NCBI GenBank assembly: GCA_034769895.1
Contig: CM068367.1
Location: 1,316,665,046 to 1,316,729,045, forward strand
Source of the DNA: Magicicada septendecula
Taxonomy: Eukaryota > Arthropoda > Insecta > Hemiptera > Cicadidae
Direction: 5' to 3'
DNA length: 64,000 nt
Shown here: piece by piece, positions 1 to 11,080 of the stretch
Layout: each line of letters starts with the position of its first letter
How positions within the stretch are numbered: the first letter of the stretch is position 1
Program-made: the position numbers and the translations under genes
The notes under the pieces: generated by a model
The model's database searches: none
What the model was told of the DNA's origin: nothing
Seen by the model: only the letters and a program-made list of their open reading frames with translations

Positions 1-3000
1 TTTTAATTATACATGTTTATCAATTAAAAAAGTTGGCAGCATTTACTGAAGAAGTCGTATAAGACAGTAAAACTAGTTTTTTTTACTGCTCCAGTTCCAG
101 TTTAGAAACAAAATATTTTGTACAATATAAAATGTTTTAATAAATACTTTGCTTACAACTTGCCTCTTGTCAAGAAAGTGTTTTTATATGGTTACTACAC
201 CTCTCCTGTCCTGTCTTGGATGACTTTATTATTTTTATAAATTTTAAGGCTGTCTTCCGAAACAGAAATACCGTACCCATCAAGGCTAACTACAAAAAGT
301 TTAGCTTCCCAGTACCAATTCAAAATTAACTGAAATACTATGACATCCCCACCATAAAAATTGTGCAAATAAACCAATGGTTTCTTTACTTTATATTTAA
401 TCTGAAAAATAAACTTCAGTTTTTACAGATGCACTTGTGTACAGTAATTAAATTCAAATGTACTTTACTGTAGACATTTTAAATTAGTAATATTTTAAAT
501 CTAAACTTTCACTGAATCATGGGCAACACCAGAAATAAACAGTTGATTATGGACACATCCAATGAATAGTGAACAGAAAATAACTAGTGCTGAACTAATA
601 ACCCAAAGGCTTGGAGGTGACCAAGACGATTTGGGGAAAACTGGAGCGAAGCATTTGAGGGAGAGAGACCTTGAGTACAACTTATTAATGATCAAGAAAG
701 ATGGAGACTAGAAATAAGAAAATATCAGAGAACACTGAAAACTAATATTACATTAATAACGTCAAAGATTTTATAACATCTCAACTTGTGTTATAACATA
801 GGTAACCCGCATTAATTGGTTCTGCCAATTATACAGGCTGCCTTCGTTGTGACGAGCTGAAAATTAATCACAACACCAAAACAAATAATATAAAAGGAAA
901 CTGGCAAGGGGAGACTGTTGATTTATGCACTCAGTTTAGTCTGTACTAAAGATGACATCTCTTTATTACATAATGAGATTAATTGCTCTACTCAAAGTTC
1001 TCAACATATATGGTTCAACAGCTTACAGTTTACAAGATGATTATATATTTTATTCTTTCATAAAGGCCCTCAAAATAAAGATGTACATCAATTTAATTTA
1101 TTCCACGGATCCGGGACTGAATATAGTATGTTAATAAAGGTCACCTCCCCATATACAATCTTGAAAATTGTGCCATTTGAAGAATGGACTTTATTAACCT
1201 TTTTAATACTTTTAGTTTAAACTTTTACTCTTTTACTACAAACAGTTTTATTTGATTACAGACTACATCTTACATATAATGACTGTTTTTAAAAGTCTTA
1301 AAGTGTTAGTTAAATTGTCTTTTGTTGCTTATAATTTTAGTATCTCATAACCATGGAAGACAAGCCTCCAAGTCACCTGTGGTTTCCTGTAGTTGATGCA
1401 GATTTGGCTCTTCGGTCCTCGGTGTGTTTCCTGAAGGTCTGTCGTTACCTTAGTATCCGGTGACGGTGAAGTTCCTGTCGTATGTTAAATCATTCTGGGT
1501 GTGGTACTCTCTTCTTAGATGACTGTAGTAATTCTTGTTGTTAGAATAAATAAAGCGAAAGTTTGTTTCACTGGTATTCACTTCACATGATTATTTATTA
1601 GTTGAATTTCACCTCATGGTTCTAGTACTGTATTAATTACATAATTTCTTATTTAAGATTTGATAGAGATGTCATCGGCGCACAATTTAGTTATTAAGAT
1701 ATTCTTTAGCGAACTTTCACATATTTATCTCTGCGTCGCGAACCAACGCTGTGCGCAGCTTACGGCGTGAGCGCTCCATTGCAAGTGGGTTAATAGTTAA
1801 GGGGTGAGAGTAGTAATCTCGCGTCATTTACTATTCAGCATAAAAGTAGTTCCAGGTTCCTTCTTTATTTAAAGGATTAAAATTTGACTATTTAACTAAG
1901 CAGTGATATTCTTAATTACAGACGTTATTAAAGTACATTACAGTGGTCTTGTTTAATTATTTAAATGAAGTCAAAACTTACAAGTATTATTAGTTTGTTT
2001 AGGGGTCGGAATTCAAGTTAATTCCGGTTAGCGCATGTCTATGCAGGATTAATTAACAAGGTTTACCCTTTCTGTACACTCGTATTCCTTTTATTTTATT
2101 ATTACAACTTTTTATTAAATATTATTATTATTTAATGATAGCAATAAGATTTAGTTTAAATGTGCGATTTTATTAAAAATTTCTCAGCCTTCACATTACC
2201 TATTTATTAATTACCATATTTTATTAATGAAATCGTCACAATTTGTGACACCATTGATCCTCGGGTGCTGTAGCACCATTTGCATATTACTTCAATATTA
2301 CTTATTTAGCGAGTTTTGAAATCATTTTGAAACCCAAAATTTAGAGGACAACAACAAATCTCAAAATCCAGCAGACTACAAAAAGGCACAATCCAGAAGA
2401 AGAATTTTAGTATATTATATATAAAACTTAGAAACTTACCATGTTGAAAGATGGAACATCACAGGCCTTTTGTACACGCACGCACACGCACACACATATT
2501 CTCTCTCTCTCTCTCTCTTTTACACCTGTTCACAATGTGGTAATAACACTCATAAGAAATTGCAAAGACACAAGGCTTTGTTTTAGTTTCGTCAAATTTT
2601 TAGGGACTGGATCATTGAGTATTTTTCTTTGTTATTCTCCATTTTCATCTATGTACATGTATGCATGTAAGATATACATACACATGTACCTTGTTTTTCT
2701 AAATTACTCATTGTTACCAAGATTTAAAATAGTATAGCTGTTTGCTTATAACTTAGTATCTTAAATCATCAGGCTAGTAATTTTGGACACATTAAAGTTC
2801 ATTATTCATACATCAACATATTCTGTAACTTTTACACTCTAAGGTTTATGATATGTACAGTCCTTATATTGTAACTAATTCTACCTTAAAAGGACCACAG
2901 TGATGAATGCACATTGCTTCATCTAAACAGACACCCACTGACACTTTTTTAAATGTGCCCCTTGGATTCATATCAAAGTAACAGAGTTACTTTCCTTGTT

Positions 3001-4832
3001 ACCACCTCTGTATTGTCTATGTAGATTGATACTGTCACTGATAAGGATACAGATGTTTCCGCAGCTGAAACATCAGTGTGAAAGTGTAACAGTAAAAACG
3101 AGTGTCTGTTTAGACACAAGTAACATACAGCTTAATACAAAATGAAGAATAAAGATATTGAAGGTGTTTTGGTAATGAATCAAAGCGCTTTACTGACAGG
3201 GAGTAAGTGGGAAGCAAAATACTTGGCAGCTTAATTTAAATTGAATAAATTATATTAGTCAGAAGACTAACAGAAATGCTCAACAAAATATAATAATGTT
3301 AAAAACATTTTTAATACCAAAAATATTACATGATGCTTATTAGTTATTTACCCTACAAATCGTATTTTTTCTAACGTCAATAATGTGAAGCACATGGGTT
3401 GTGGCATTTCATATAATTTGAAATTCAAGATCACTGACATTTGTAATACATAAATTACAATATTCAAAATAAATTTTAAATGGCAGTCTTGTAAAATTAA
3501 CATCGCAGAATTAATTGAACTCACATTTTCCTAGAAATATTTTATTAAATAAATATATGCACACTCTTATAGTAAGCATATATTTTTTAATACATATTTA
3601 AATAGTACATTACCATTACTGTCAGACATAAAACTATATACAATGATGTCAATAGTTACATTTTATATCTGACGATGGCAGATATACAATTCAAATACAT
3701 TAATATCCTACAAAATATATTCTGGTCACATAATATTTGGACCTATTTATATAACAACATTATTGTGTCTGTGTTTTCACATAATTGCTACTTATTTGTT
3801 AACTGTTAGAGATGTATTCATTTAATAATACATCCAAATCACCAGAAACATACAAAAACGAAGTCCCAAAATTGTTATTGTAAGCAATCAGGAGATAATG
3901 TAGGCCAGCAATAAGGAGATAATATAGGCCTATTGTTGTTTTAAAATTCTACTTATTACTCTAAAATCATTACTAATCTTCAAGTCCTACACTTGAAAAC
4001 TGAGACTGTGAGGATTGTGGATTTTTTTTCACTCCTCGTACAATTTCTGTGTAGCTAACTTTACCAAACACTTAATCACATAAGGCAATCCAGTTTTACT
4101 TGTGTTTGTTAAACTAAATGTACACCTTTTTTTTACCAGTACATCTGCCAACATATTATCTTGGATGAAAGTTAACAAATACGGTTGTTATAAGAATTCA
4201 TTAAAAAAAAAATGAATGAAATTGAGTGTATTTGGTCCCACAACTTTAAAATCTTTACACTATAATATTAATCCGCAACACCTTATCTTGATTAATCTTA
4301 CCTGATAATATGCTCAAAGGAAGAGCTCAATATCAAAAACCTGTTGAAACTTTACTCATTGACTTAAAACAATAAGTCAACTCGTTTTGTAAACAATAAT
4401 TGTAACTAAAAATTTATATAATTTCATTCTGACTTTTGCAAATGAAAATGAAACTTTTTATCGAATATATGATATTACTTGTAATCAAAATATACTCACA
4501 CCCTGAAGTTCAGTACCACTGAGATCACTTATGTGAATATAGCATACACAGTTTCAATAAAAATGTCATTATTTCTGTTACATTTTTGTTTCTTCTTCTA
4601 GTAATCAATTAGGTCTTGATGGGATAGTTCTCTTTACAAATGGCAGAGTACTGACACTATCTTTCACTCCAATGTTCCTTCTAGATTTACACTTACAAGT
4701 ACGAACTAAAAGCTTTCAGAATCGTTAAAAGAAAATGAAACCAAAATATTCAACTCCTTTTAAAGTATTCTTTCCTGTGATGGATTTAGATTTGAATAGT
4801 TTTCCAGTTTTGTTAGCAGCCATCTTAACAGC
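1..4832. other. Non-coding AT-rich DNA
   Basis: No convincing gene. The open stretches here are short, lack recognisable motifs and are expected by chance in AT-rich DNA. Small structures visible: a CA/CT microsatellite at 2473-2517, a 24-bp direct duplication at about 3886-3933, and an imperfect inverted pair sharing TCTAAACAGACAC at about 2922-2950 and 3085-3113. The 1360-2260 stretch has an LTR-like base texture on the minus strand but its ends could not be fixed. Confidence 0.6.
2473..2517. repeat. CA then CT dinucleotide microsatellite
   Basis: A CA-rich run with CG interruptions (2473-2496) is followed by an uninterrupted CT run (2501-2517). Simple repeat with no gene content. Confidence 0.9.
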
Positions 4833-5017
4833 AACTTTGTCACTACTTAATGCCACACTGCTAAATACTTCGTTCTTGACGAGGCCTTTCGGTGTCTCCG
4901 CCATCTTCAGGTCTTAAACGACTTAAGATCGTTTCAGACCTGAAGATGGTGTAGACACCGAAAAGCCTCATCAAGAACGAAGTATTTAGCAGTGTGGCAA
5001 TAAGTAGTGACAAAGTT
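4833..5017. repeat. Near-perfect fold-back (inverted repeat) element
   Basis: The left arm beginning AACTTTGTCACTACTTA at 4833 is repeated in reverse complement ending TAAGTAGTGACAAAGTT at 5017. The two arms of about 88-90 bp meet around 4920-4926 with almost no loop, so the whole 185 bp can fold into a hairpin. The right arm carries CTGAAGA (4940-4946), a 5-bp stem GGTGT/ACACC (4948-4959) and GAAA (4960-4963), a layout resembling the terminal repeats of Penelope-like elements and the hammerhead ribozyme core. It is probably an inverted pair of short retroelement ends or a MITE; no coding capacity. Confidence 0.85.
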
Positions 5018-6299
5018 GGTATAGAATCAATCCTTTTTTATGAAACCTTCTAGTAGCAAGTAATGAAGGGCCACATACTACAGTTTTTGTTAAACTTCAT
5101 TTTTGTGGATTCAGGAAGTGACTCATTAACAGTTTCAGCACTGAGACAAAAACATGGCACTATACTAATGTGGCCACGTGCACAAAGAAATGGTACATAT
5201 TCACTATTTTGTTTACAAAAAAAGAAAAAAAATGTATAGCACATTCAAGGCCACATGGATGGGATTACTGTCACAGACTTTTTCAGAACTAGTGTCTAAT
5301 AATGAATCATTTATTAAAGTGTTCTACTATGCAATCTTCATCACACTAGTTATTTTCAATGTTCCAATGTTAACGATTCCGGCCACACAAGTCCACTAGT
5401 GAAAATGCTCATAAACTTGCCATTTCATCTTTAATTGTACCTTTGAACACTGTAACTGTCAATCACTTTTTCATAATAGTGAAAATGCTGACTTTATAAA
5501 AGAATTGAACATGATGAACACCCATAGTACAAATTTTCAAGACTCGGGCAGCGAGGACAGTGAAGAATTCTAGTCATCAGGATGAAAAAGAGTCACCAAA
5601 GAAAAACCTGATGGCAGTTCTGCAGGCTGTGATGTTGCCACTATTGTAAATGTATTATCGTTATAGAACAATATTTTGGGTCTATAGACCATGTGATTAA
5701 TGAGCACAACATACTCTGTCGTGCATGTACAGTGGTTTTTAAATGGAAAGCTGTTTGTCCTCAACATGTATGGCAACTGCTACCCAAATTAGTGTGCAAC
5801 TTAGCAATGTTACCCATTCACATGGCTGTAGTCACAGGGCAATACTCTGTAGAAGATTGGCTAATATATGATTAGGAACTGTGCTAGGCCTAAATAATCT
5901 CATTTCATATTAATTGCCGTATTAGGCTGTTACTCAGAAAGTCTCTGCACATGTACATCCAAACAGCACGTTTTTGTTAACAGTTAACGCTTATAGCCTT
6001 TTAAAACGTTTCTATATAGTACCTTACTGTGCAATATCTGCATATTATACACTACTGGTTCCATTTTTATATAACTCACATTTGAAGCTTATTAAAGTCT
6101 ATAGCCACCGTCTTTATCAGGTGTGTGCGGAGTTTATTACAATCCATACATACTTCCTCTAACGAGGAACAAGATAATGAATGTAAGGACAGATATTCTC
6201 AAGGTTTTTTTCTGTATCAGAACAACTGATAGTGCTTTGTATAAACTACACAGAATATTTTCTTTTCAACACAATGTCAATGTTTAACTTCTTGTGGTA
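5018..6299. other. Non-coding DNA with one copy of a duplicated segment
   Basis: Apart from the segment at 5483-5670, which recurs at 7478-7667, nothing is recognisable. Short open stretches around 5178-5399 and 5693-5875 have no motif I can assign. Confidence 0.5.
5483..5670 (+). repeat. Dispersed direct repeat, copy 1
   Basis: About 190 bp matching 7478-7667 in the same orientation with scattered substitutions and small indels. Shared landmarks are ATGAACACCCATAG, CGAGGACAGTGAAGA and GCAGTTCTGCAGGCTGTGAT. One frame reads an acidic Asp/Ser/Glu stretch interrupted by stops, so this could be a decayed coding remnant. Family not recognised. Confidence 0.8.
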
Positions 6300-6307
6300 G
6301 TGAGTAG

Positions 6308-7007
6308 CAGGGGTGCCTACAGGGGAGGGGGGATCGTGTCGCCATTGGCGACATTTAGAAAATTTGTGGGGGTATTTTTTTTACTATTGCATGAAAAATC
6401 TTCCCCAATTTTACAAAACTGTAAAAAACTTAAACGGACACATATCAAACGCACAATAAATCTACCCAGTTGACTTTTTTGAGCGGGCTGTAGACGCAGT
6501 GTGCACGGAAAAAAGAATCTAGTCTTCTACTCGATGCTTCAAATAGCCTACAGATTTTTTATTTACTGTATTAATAAAGTACAGTGTGCAATAGAATTTT
6601 GTTTATATTTTTTATTTATCTTGCTTTCTGCTACATTTTAGTACACTACGAAAAGGTCCAAAAACAGACTGAAATTTTTAAAGCATTTTATCGATAAAAA
6701 CAAATTTAAGCGAGACGTTTAAGTTGAAAAATAAAGTCGTAGAGTACTGGTATTGTAAAACAAATCGTTTTACTGAAAATATTAATTTGTGATTTATTAT
6801 TAGAAATCCTTATTTTTTTAGTTTATAACTACCTACAATCAATATATCGTTTCAGTAAAAGGTAATATTTTGTAATAGTTTTGAGTTAGAAAGCCGCGAC
6901 CTTTGCTCGATTAGGTAAGAAATGTTACTGTAAAAGAGAGAAAAGATCTTGTCATAAAAAGGGGGGATTTTTTATAAAGTTGGGGGGTTGGGGGATTGGC
7001 ACCCCTG
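6308..7007. mobile_element. hAT-type MITE, 700 bp
   Basis: The ends are perfect 10-bp inverted repeats, CAGGGGTGCC at 6308-6317 and GGCACCCCTG at 6998-7007, followed inward by G/C-rich runs on both sides. The flanks GTGAGTAG (6300-6307) and GTGAGTGC (7008-7015) agree at 6 of 8 positions, as expected of an aged 8-bp hAT target duplication. The CAGNGNTGCC terminus is characteristic of hAT elements. No transposase remnant could be read inside, so it is non-autonomous. The family call rests on the ends only. Confidence 0.82.
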
Positions 7008-7142
7008 GTGAGTGCATTTGTAATGTTGGTTTTACAATATATTAAAAAATAAAGCAGGCAAAAGCAAGGGCAATGATAAAGATGCTTCAAAGCTACAAGT
7101 AGTGCATATCAGGATTACAATATTACTTCAATGGAAAACAGC

Positions 7143-7427
7143 ATTGTGGTCAAATGGTACTGAAATTATGGTTGCTATCAAAAAGCTAGTCCACGATAGC
7201 AACACTATTAACATAAATTATATAAAAACTTACAACACAACCTCAGTCTCCGACAGGACCTACTACTCTTTCTCACCACACTCAAGGCCATCGTGGGCAT
7301 GGTCAAAACATCTGTTTCTGTTCTTGTTGTGAATCTGTTACATTTTTATAGTTTATGTCGCCAGTGTTGTTATTGCAGACCAGCTTTTTGATAGCAACCA
7401 TAATTTTAATAATGTTGGACCACTGCC
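7143..7427. repeat. Inverted repeat with about 65-bp arms
   Basis: Left arm (about 7143-7207) and right arm (about 7364-7427, reverse complement) share a 28-base identical core containing TTATGGTTGCTATCAAAAAG, with decayed similarity to either side. The 155-bp spacer is not symmetrical. Probably a MITE or the inverted ends of a dead element. I could not identify terminal motifs or a target duplication. Confidence 0.7.
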
Positions 7428-7477
7428 TTACAGCCCAGCAGTTGCTTTCCAGTCAAATACCAGTTATGAAAACTCAG

Positions 7478-7667
7478 CCAAAAATGCTAAGACTTAATCA
7501 AAGAATTGTATATCATGAACACCCATAGTTACAAACTTCCAAGACTCAGGCGACGAGGACAGTGAAGATTTTTAGTCATCAGGATGACAAGAGTCACCAA
7601 AGCAAAACTGATTGCAGTTCTGCAGGCTGTGATATTGCCAATATTATAAATGTATTATCGTCATAGA
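7478..7667 (+). repeat. Dispersed direct repeat, copy 2
   Basis: Second copy of the 5483-5670 segment, in the same orientation and about 2 kb away. Both copies stop matching right after a shared ATGTATTATCG...ATAGAAC stretch. The hAT-type MITE and the 7143-7427 inverted repeat lie between the copies. Confidence 0.8.
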
Positions 7668-8342
7668 ACATTTAACTGTATACAGTTTATCTTCAATGTT
7701 GTAAAATTTAAAGACTGCCATAACCTTCAATGCTGGACCAAGTTGGTGAGGCATGCAGGGCGTCAGCACCATAGCAGTCTTGAGTGTCAGACTGTGAGAA
7801 ATATAGGGAGGGTACACACACAATAATCTTGCATGATTATCTGCATGTCATTGGGTGTGAACAAAACGGCTTCCCACTTGAAAACGTCTGTAGTATCCAT
7901 GAATTTATTCTGAGTTCTCAGTATGTTAATTCACCTATTTGTAATTACACAAATAAATGTCTTTCAATTGAACTGTACAGCTTTTAAACAAGTTTAAAAA
8001 AAATACTACCATCGAGTACTATTGTTGTTTAATTATGTGAAATAAACTTCAGTTATAATGTAGCAACATGTCTGTTTTATTAACATCTTACTTGTGACAA
8101 ATTATGTAACCTATGTTGGATATGGTAATACTATAATAAAATAGTTCCTAACACTGACAGCCTAATGTGAACTGAGGCTTGTCAGACTCCTTTCTTGCAC
8201 AGGAAAGCAAGTACAAGCCAGTGATTTTATTTATTAGCCATAATTATGACCTTCTGGTGCTACGCAATTCATCTATCCACTTCACCTCTCATGCTCAGTA
8301 AGCATTAAACAAACCTCCCCCACAGGACTTGGAAACTATTAT
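7668..8342. other. Non-coding DNA left of the nested block
   Basis: No gene, repeat or RNA recognised. The right edge abuts the target duplication of the hAT element at 8343-8350. Confidence 0.5.
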
Positions 8343-8410
8343 ATAGTCTCCAGTGGCGGCTGGTGAGAGATTTTAGTTTGGTGGGGCTGCACTACAATTT
8401 TCAATTTTCC

Positions 8411-9919
8411 TTTTTTTTTTTTTTTTTTTTTTTTTTTGCTCCGGGCTGTGCGTCGCAGAGACGAACTGCTCGGGATCTGAGTTCCGAGCTACCTTCTGGA
8501 GCTCCTGCCTCGTGGCCCTGCCCAAGTAGGGCGTGTGGTCTATAGCAGGCCGATTCTCGGCTGTTGTGCTAGCCTACACTAGCGCAGTATACACCGAGGG
8601 CGTTTCCACGAGTCACCTGGACGTATACGGTACCTTCCCAGTCCAGTCACTAGAGGATTGTCTGGGAACCTCGCCGCACGTGCATAAAATTTGCGTGCAA
8701 GCCGCCTGAAAGTTTCGTCTAAGGAGCGGACGCCAAGTTCTCTCCTTAGAAGGCGTGATGAAAAGCGACGGGGGACTTTGTCCGCTAGCCGAAGACCCCT
8801 GTCGAGGACACTCTGCAACTTCTTTTTATGCATTGCGGCGAGGTAACCCCAGACCAGGCAGGCGTAGGTAATGATCGGCAGCAGATACGCGCCGACGATC
8901 ATCCTGCCCAATTTCCTGGTCATGGCTGAGCTGATCAGGAGTGGAAACAGTGCGCACAGATGAGTGGATGCTCGCTTGAGAACTGTCTGCGCGTGGGTAT
9001 GCCAGGTGAGCCGACGGTCGAGGTGTAATCCGAGGTACTTGACCTCTTTGGACCAGCGCAAGTACGTTCTGCCGATACGTAGCTGCCTAACAGGGTTCTT
9101 CCGTTGCTTAGAGAATTCGACGGCTACACTCTTGGTAGCGTTGAGTTGCACTCTCCAATTCTCAGTCCAGTCCACGAGCGTGTTGAGCTGGCACTGCAGT
9201 CGTAGGACGGCCCTTTCCACATGACGATCGACCGTAAATATGGCCGTGTTGTCCACAAAGAGGGCCATCTGGACTCCAGGCTGTCTCAGCACGTCGTTGA
9301 CGTAGATCGAGAACAGAAGGGGGCCTAGAACACTACCTTGAGGGACGCCGGCTGTGATTCGTCTCTCGGAAGAGACTGAATCTCCAACTCTCACGCAGAA
9401 GGTCCTCTCCATCAGAAAGCTAGCAACCAGATGGAGGTAGCAGTCCGGGAGCTGGACTTCCCTAAGCTTGAATAATAGGCCATCATGCCATACGCTGTCG
9501 AAGGCCTTTTCAACATCTAAGAAACAGCCAACGGTCCGTTCTCTCCGACACCCGGCTTCCGTGACGCTTTCCACCATTCTCATCAGTTGATGAGTGGTCG
9601 AATACTCCACACGAAAGCCGAACTGTTCGGGGACCAGCACGTCAAAGTTGGTTAGATGTTCTCATACATGACACTGCACGAGGCGCTCAAAAACCTTGGA
9701 CGTAGCGGAGAGTAGGCTGATAGGCCGGAGGTTTTCAGACCGGGTGGTATCCTTTCCCTGCTTCGGGATCACGATGACCATCGCCTTTCGCCATTTCTTG
9801 GGAAAGTAGGCCAGTCTGAGACACGTGTTGAACAAATCAGTCAAGAATTGAAGTCCAGGCTCGGGAAGAAGTCGTAGAGCGGTGTTCGTAACACCGTCCG
9901 GGCCTTTTACCGTTATCAT
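8411..9919 (-). mobile_element. 5'-truncated Jockey-clade LINE inserted in the hAT
   Basis: On the minus strand the element runs from a 5' truncation point near 9919 through ORF2 (to 8579), a short 3' UTR (8438-8578) and a 27-nt poly(A) tail, seen as T at 8411-8437. Its GC content is clearly higher than that of the surroundings. No target-site duplication was obvious between ACAATTTTCAATTTTCC on the left and TATTAGTGAAATTTA on the right. A severe 5' truncation is typical of target-primed reverse transcription. It splits the 3' part of the hAT element. Confidence 0.92.
8579..9919 (-). pseudogene. LINE ORF2 fragment: reverse transcriptase, Jockey type
   Basis: About 446 codons, read in one frame and interrupted by one in-frame TGA at 9662-9664, where related proteins usually have an arginine (CGA to TGA decay is likely). 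N-to-C order: GPDGVTN and LRPISLLS fingers motifs, EQFGFR and the first catalytic block FLDVEKAFDSVWHDG, AGVPQGSVLGPLLF, the catalytic loop LFVDNTAIF, then thumb and C-terminal region. The family motif is F/Y-A-D-D; here it is F-V-D-N, so a catalytic aspartate is replaced and the enzyme should be dead. The endonuclease domain and ORF1 are absent because of 5' truncation. No promoter remains. Confidence 0.92.
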
Positions 9920-10209
9920 ATATTAGTGAAATTTATATACTATTACTAGGTCTTTTACCTGTGTTGAAGCTGAATCTGTGACAAAACATTGGTCCAATCC
10001 TCTTTGGTACTGCTGCTGCTGTTGGTGATGATATTTATGGTTATGATTCAAGTTCCAAACACTAAAGGCCTACACGTTAAAATTCAAACAAATTATAATT
10101 TTTAACTTACACATTAACCTTATAGACATTAAAATTTTCAAATTAAAATATAATAGTGAGTTATGTTCTTAAATAAAGTCAGAAATAAATCATTGTTTCT
10201 TTCACTATT
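9920..10209 (-). other. hAT 3' non-coding portion
   Basis: The stretch between the LINE and the hAT transposase stop is hAT 3' untranslated sequence on the minus strand. It contains a CAG/CTG-rich patch near 10003-10025. Nothing else is visible. Confidence 0.6.
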
Positions 10210-10505
10210 TTATTTAAACATGAAGTCCATTCTCCTTTCTTTGCAACTGGAAAACTTATTGATAACTTTGTCAATAAAATTAATAATATTTTCAATCATT
10301 TCTTTTTCTATGCTTAACATTGCTAAAGCAGCAAGACGCTCTTGTGTCATTGTAGTTCTTAGGAAACTCTTAACTCTTTTCAACGTGGAGAAGCACCTCT
10401 CGGGCTCAGCAGTAGTCATGGGAGTAGTTAGAATTATTTGGAGGAGAGTGAACACTTCTGTGCAGCACTCGGCAATTCCAGTATCCAACATGATTTTGTA
10501 AGTTT
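10210..10505 (-). pseudogene. hAT transposase C-terminal dimerisation domain
   Basis: On the minus strand this reads the hAT C-terminal domain with the signature TTPMTTAEPERCFSTLKRVK, followed by LRTTMTQERLAALAMLSIEK and a lysine-rich tail ending in a stop. The open frame appears to start further right (to 10572), but those 67 bases belong to LTR element A, inserted exactly at 10506. The preceding hAT sequence resumes at 40655 on the other side of that element, so the transposase gene is split by 30 kb. This domain mediates dimerisation and completes the RNase-H-like catalytic fold in active hAT transposases. The gene as a whole is dead. Confidence 0.9.
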
Positions 10506-10694
10506 TGTAGCATGACAGATGATGCCAAAAATTCTGAATGGTAGAATGATCATAAAAATAAAATAAAAACATTTTAAAATCCGAGAAAGCAAAATAAAAA
10601 ATTAATTAAGAACCACCGTACAGTACAATCATAGATTAAAGTAAAAGTTTCATTTAAAACCAATGTTACAATGAGTGATGAATCATCAAAGTAA

Positions 10695-11080
10695 ACTGCA
10701 AAATCTACAATAAGAAAAAGGTAATGCCCAGGTAGGATAGGAAGAAACCCAAAACATGACAACATCCACAAGAAGATAAAGGAAATACTTTTATAAGGGA
10801 CAGGTAGGATAGGAGTAGGTAAGGAAGAAACCCAAAACATGACAACAATCTACAATAAGAAAAGGAAATACTTTTATAAGGGACAGGTAGGATAGGAGTA
10901 GGTAAGGAAGAAACCCAAAACATGACAACAATCTACAATAAGAAAAGGAAATACTTTTATAAGGGACAGGTAGGATAGGAGTAGGTAAGGAGGAAACCCA
11001 AAACATGACAACATCCACAAGAAGATAAAGGAAATACTTTTATAAGAAACAAGAAGAATAGGAGAAATCAATGAAGAAAC
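10695..11080 (+). repeat. 83-bp tandem repeat array in 5' LTR of element A
   Basis: The landmark AAAGGAAATACTTTTATAAG recurs at 10778, 10861, 10944 and 11027, an exact 83-bp spacing, with a partial unit to the left and a degenerate one to the right. Units alternate between two variants (ACAATCTACAATAAGAA or ACATCCACAAGAAGAT). Because 83 is not a multiple of three, the minus strand gives overlapping repetitive open stretches in all frames; these are not genes. The same array with the same spacing is in the 3' LTR. Confidence 0.95.

Noticed and set aside
1360-2260. Possible solo LTR on the minus strand (TGTGACGATTTC... start, gypsy-like texture)
   Set aside because: Only one end looks LTR-like; no second end, target duplication or partner copy could be found in the window.
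10163-10501. 112-codon plus-strand open frame
   Set aside because: It is the antisense of the hAT C-terminal domain.
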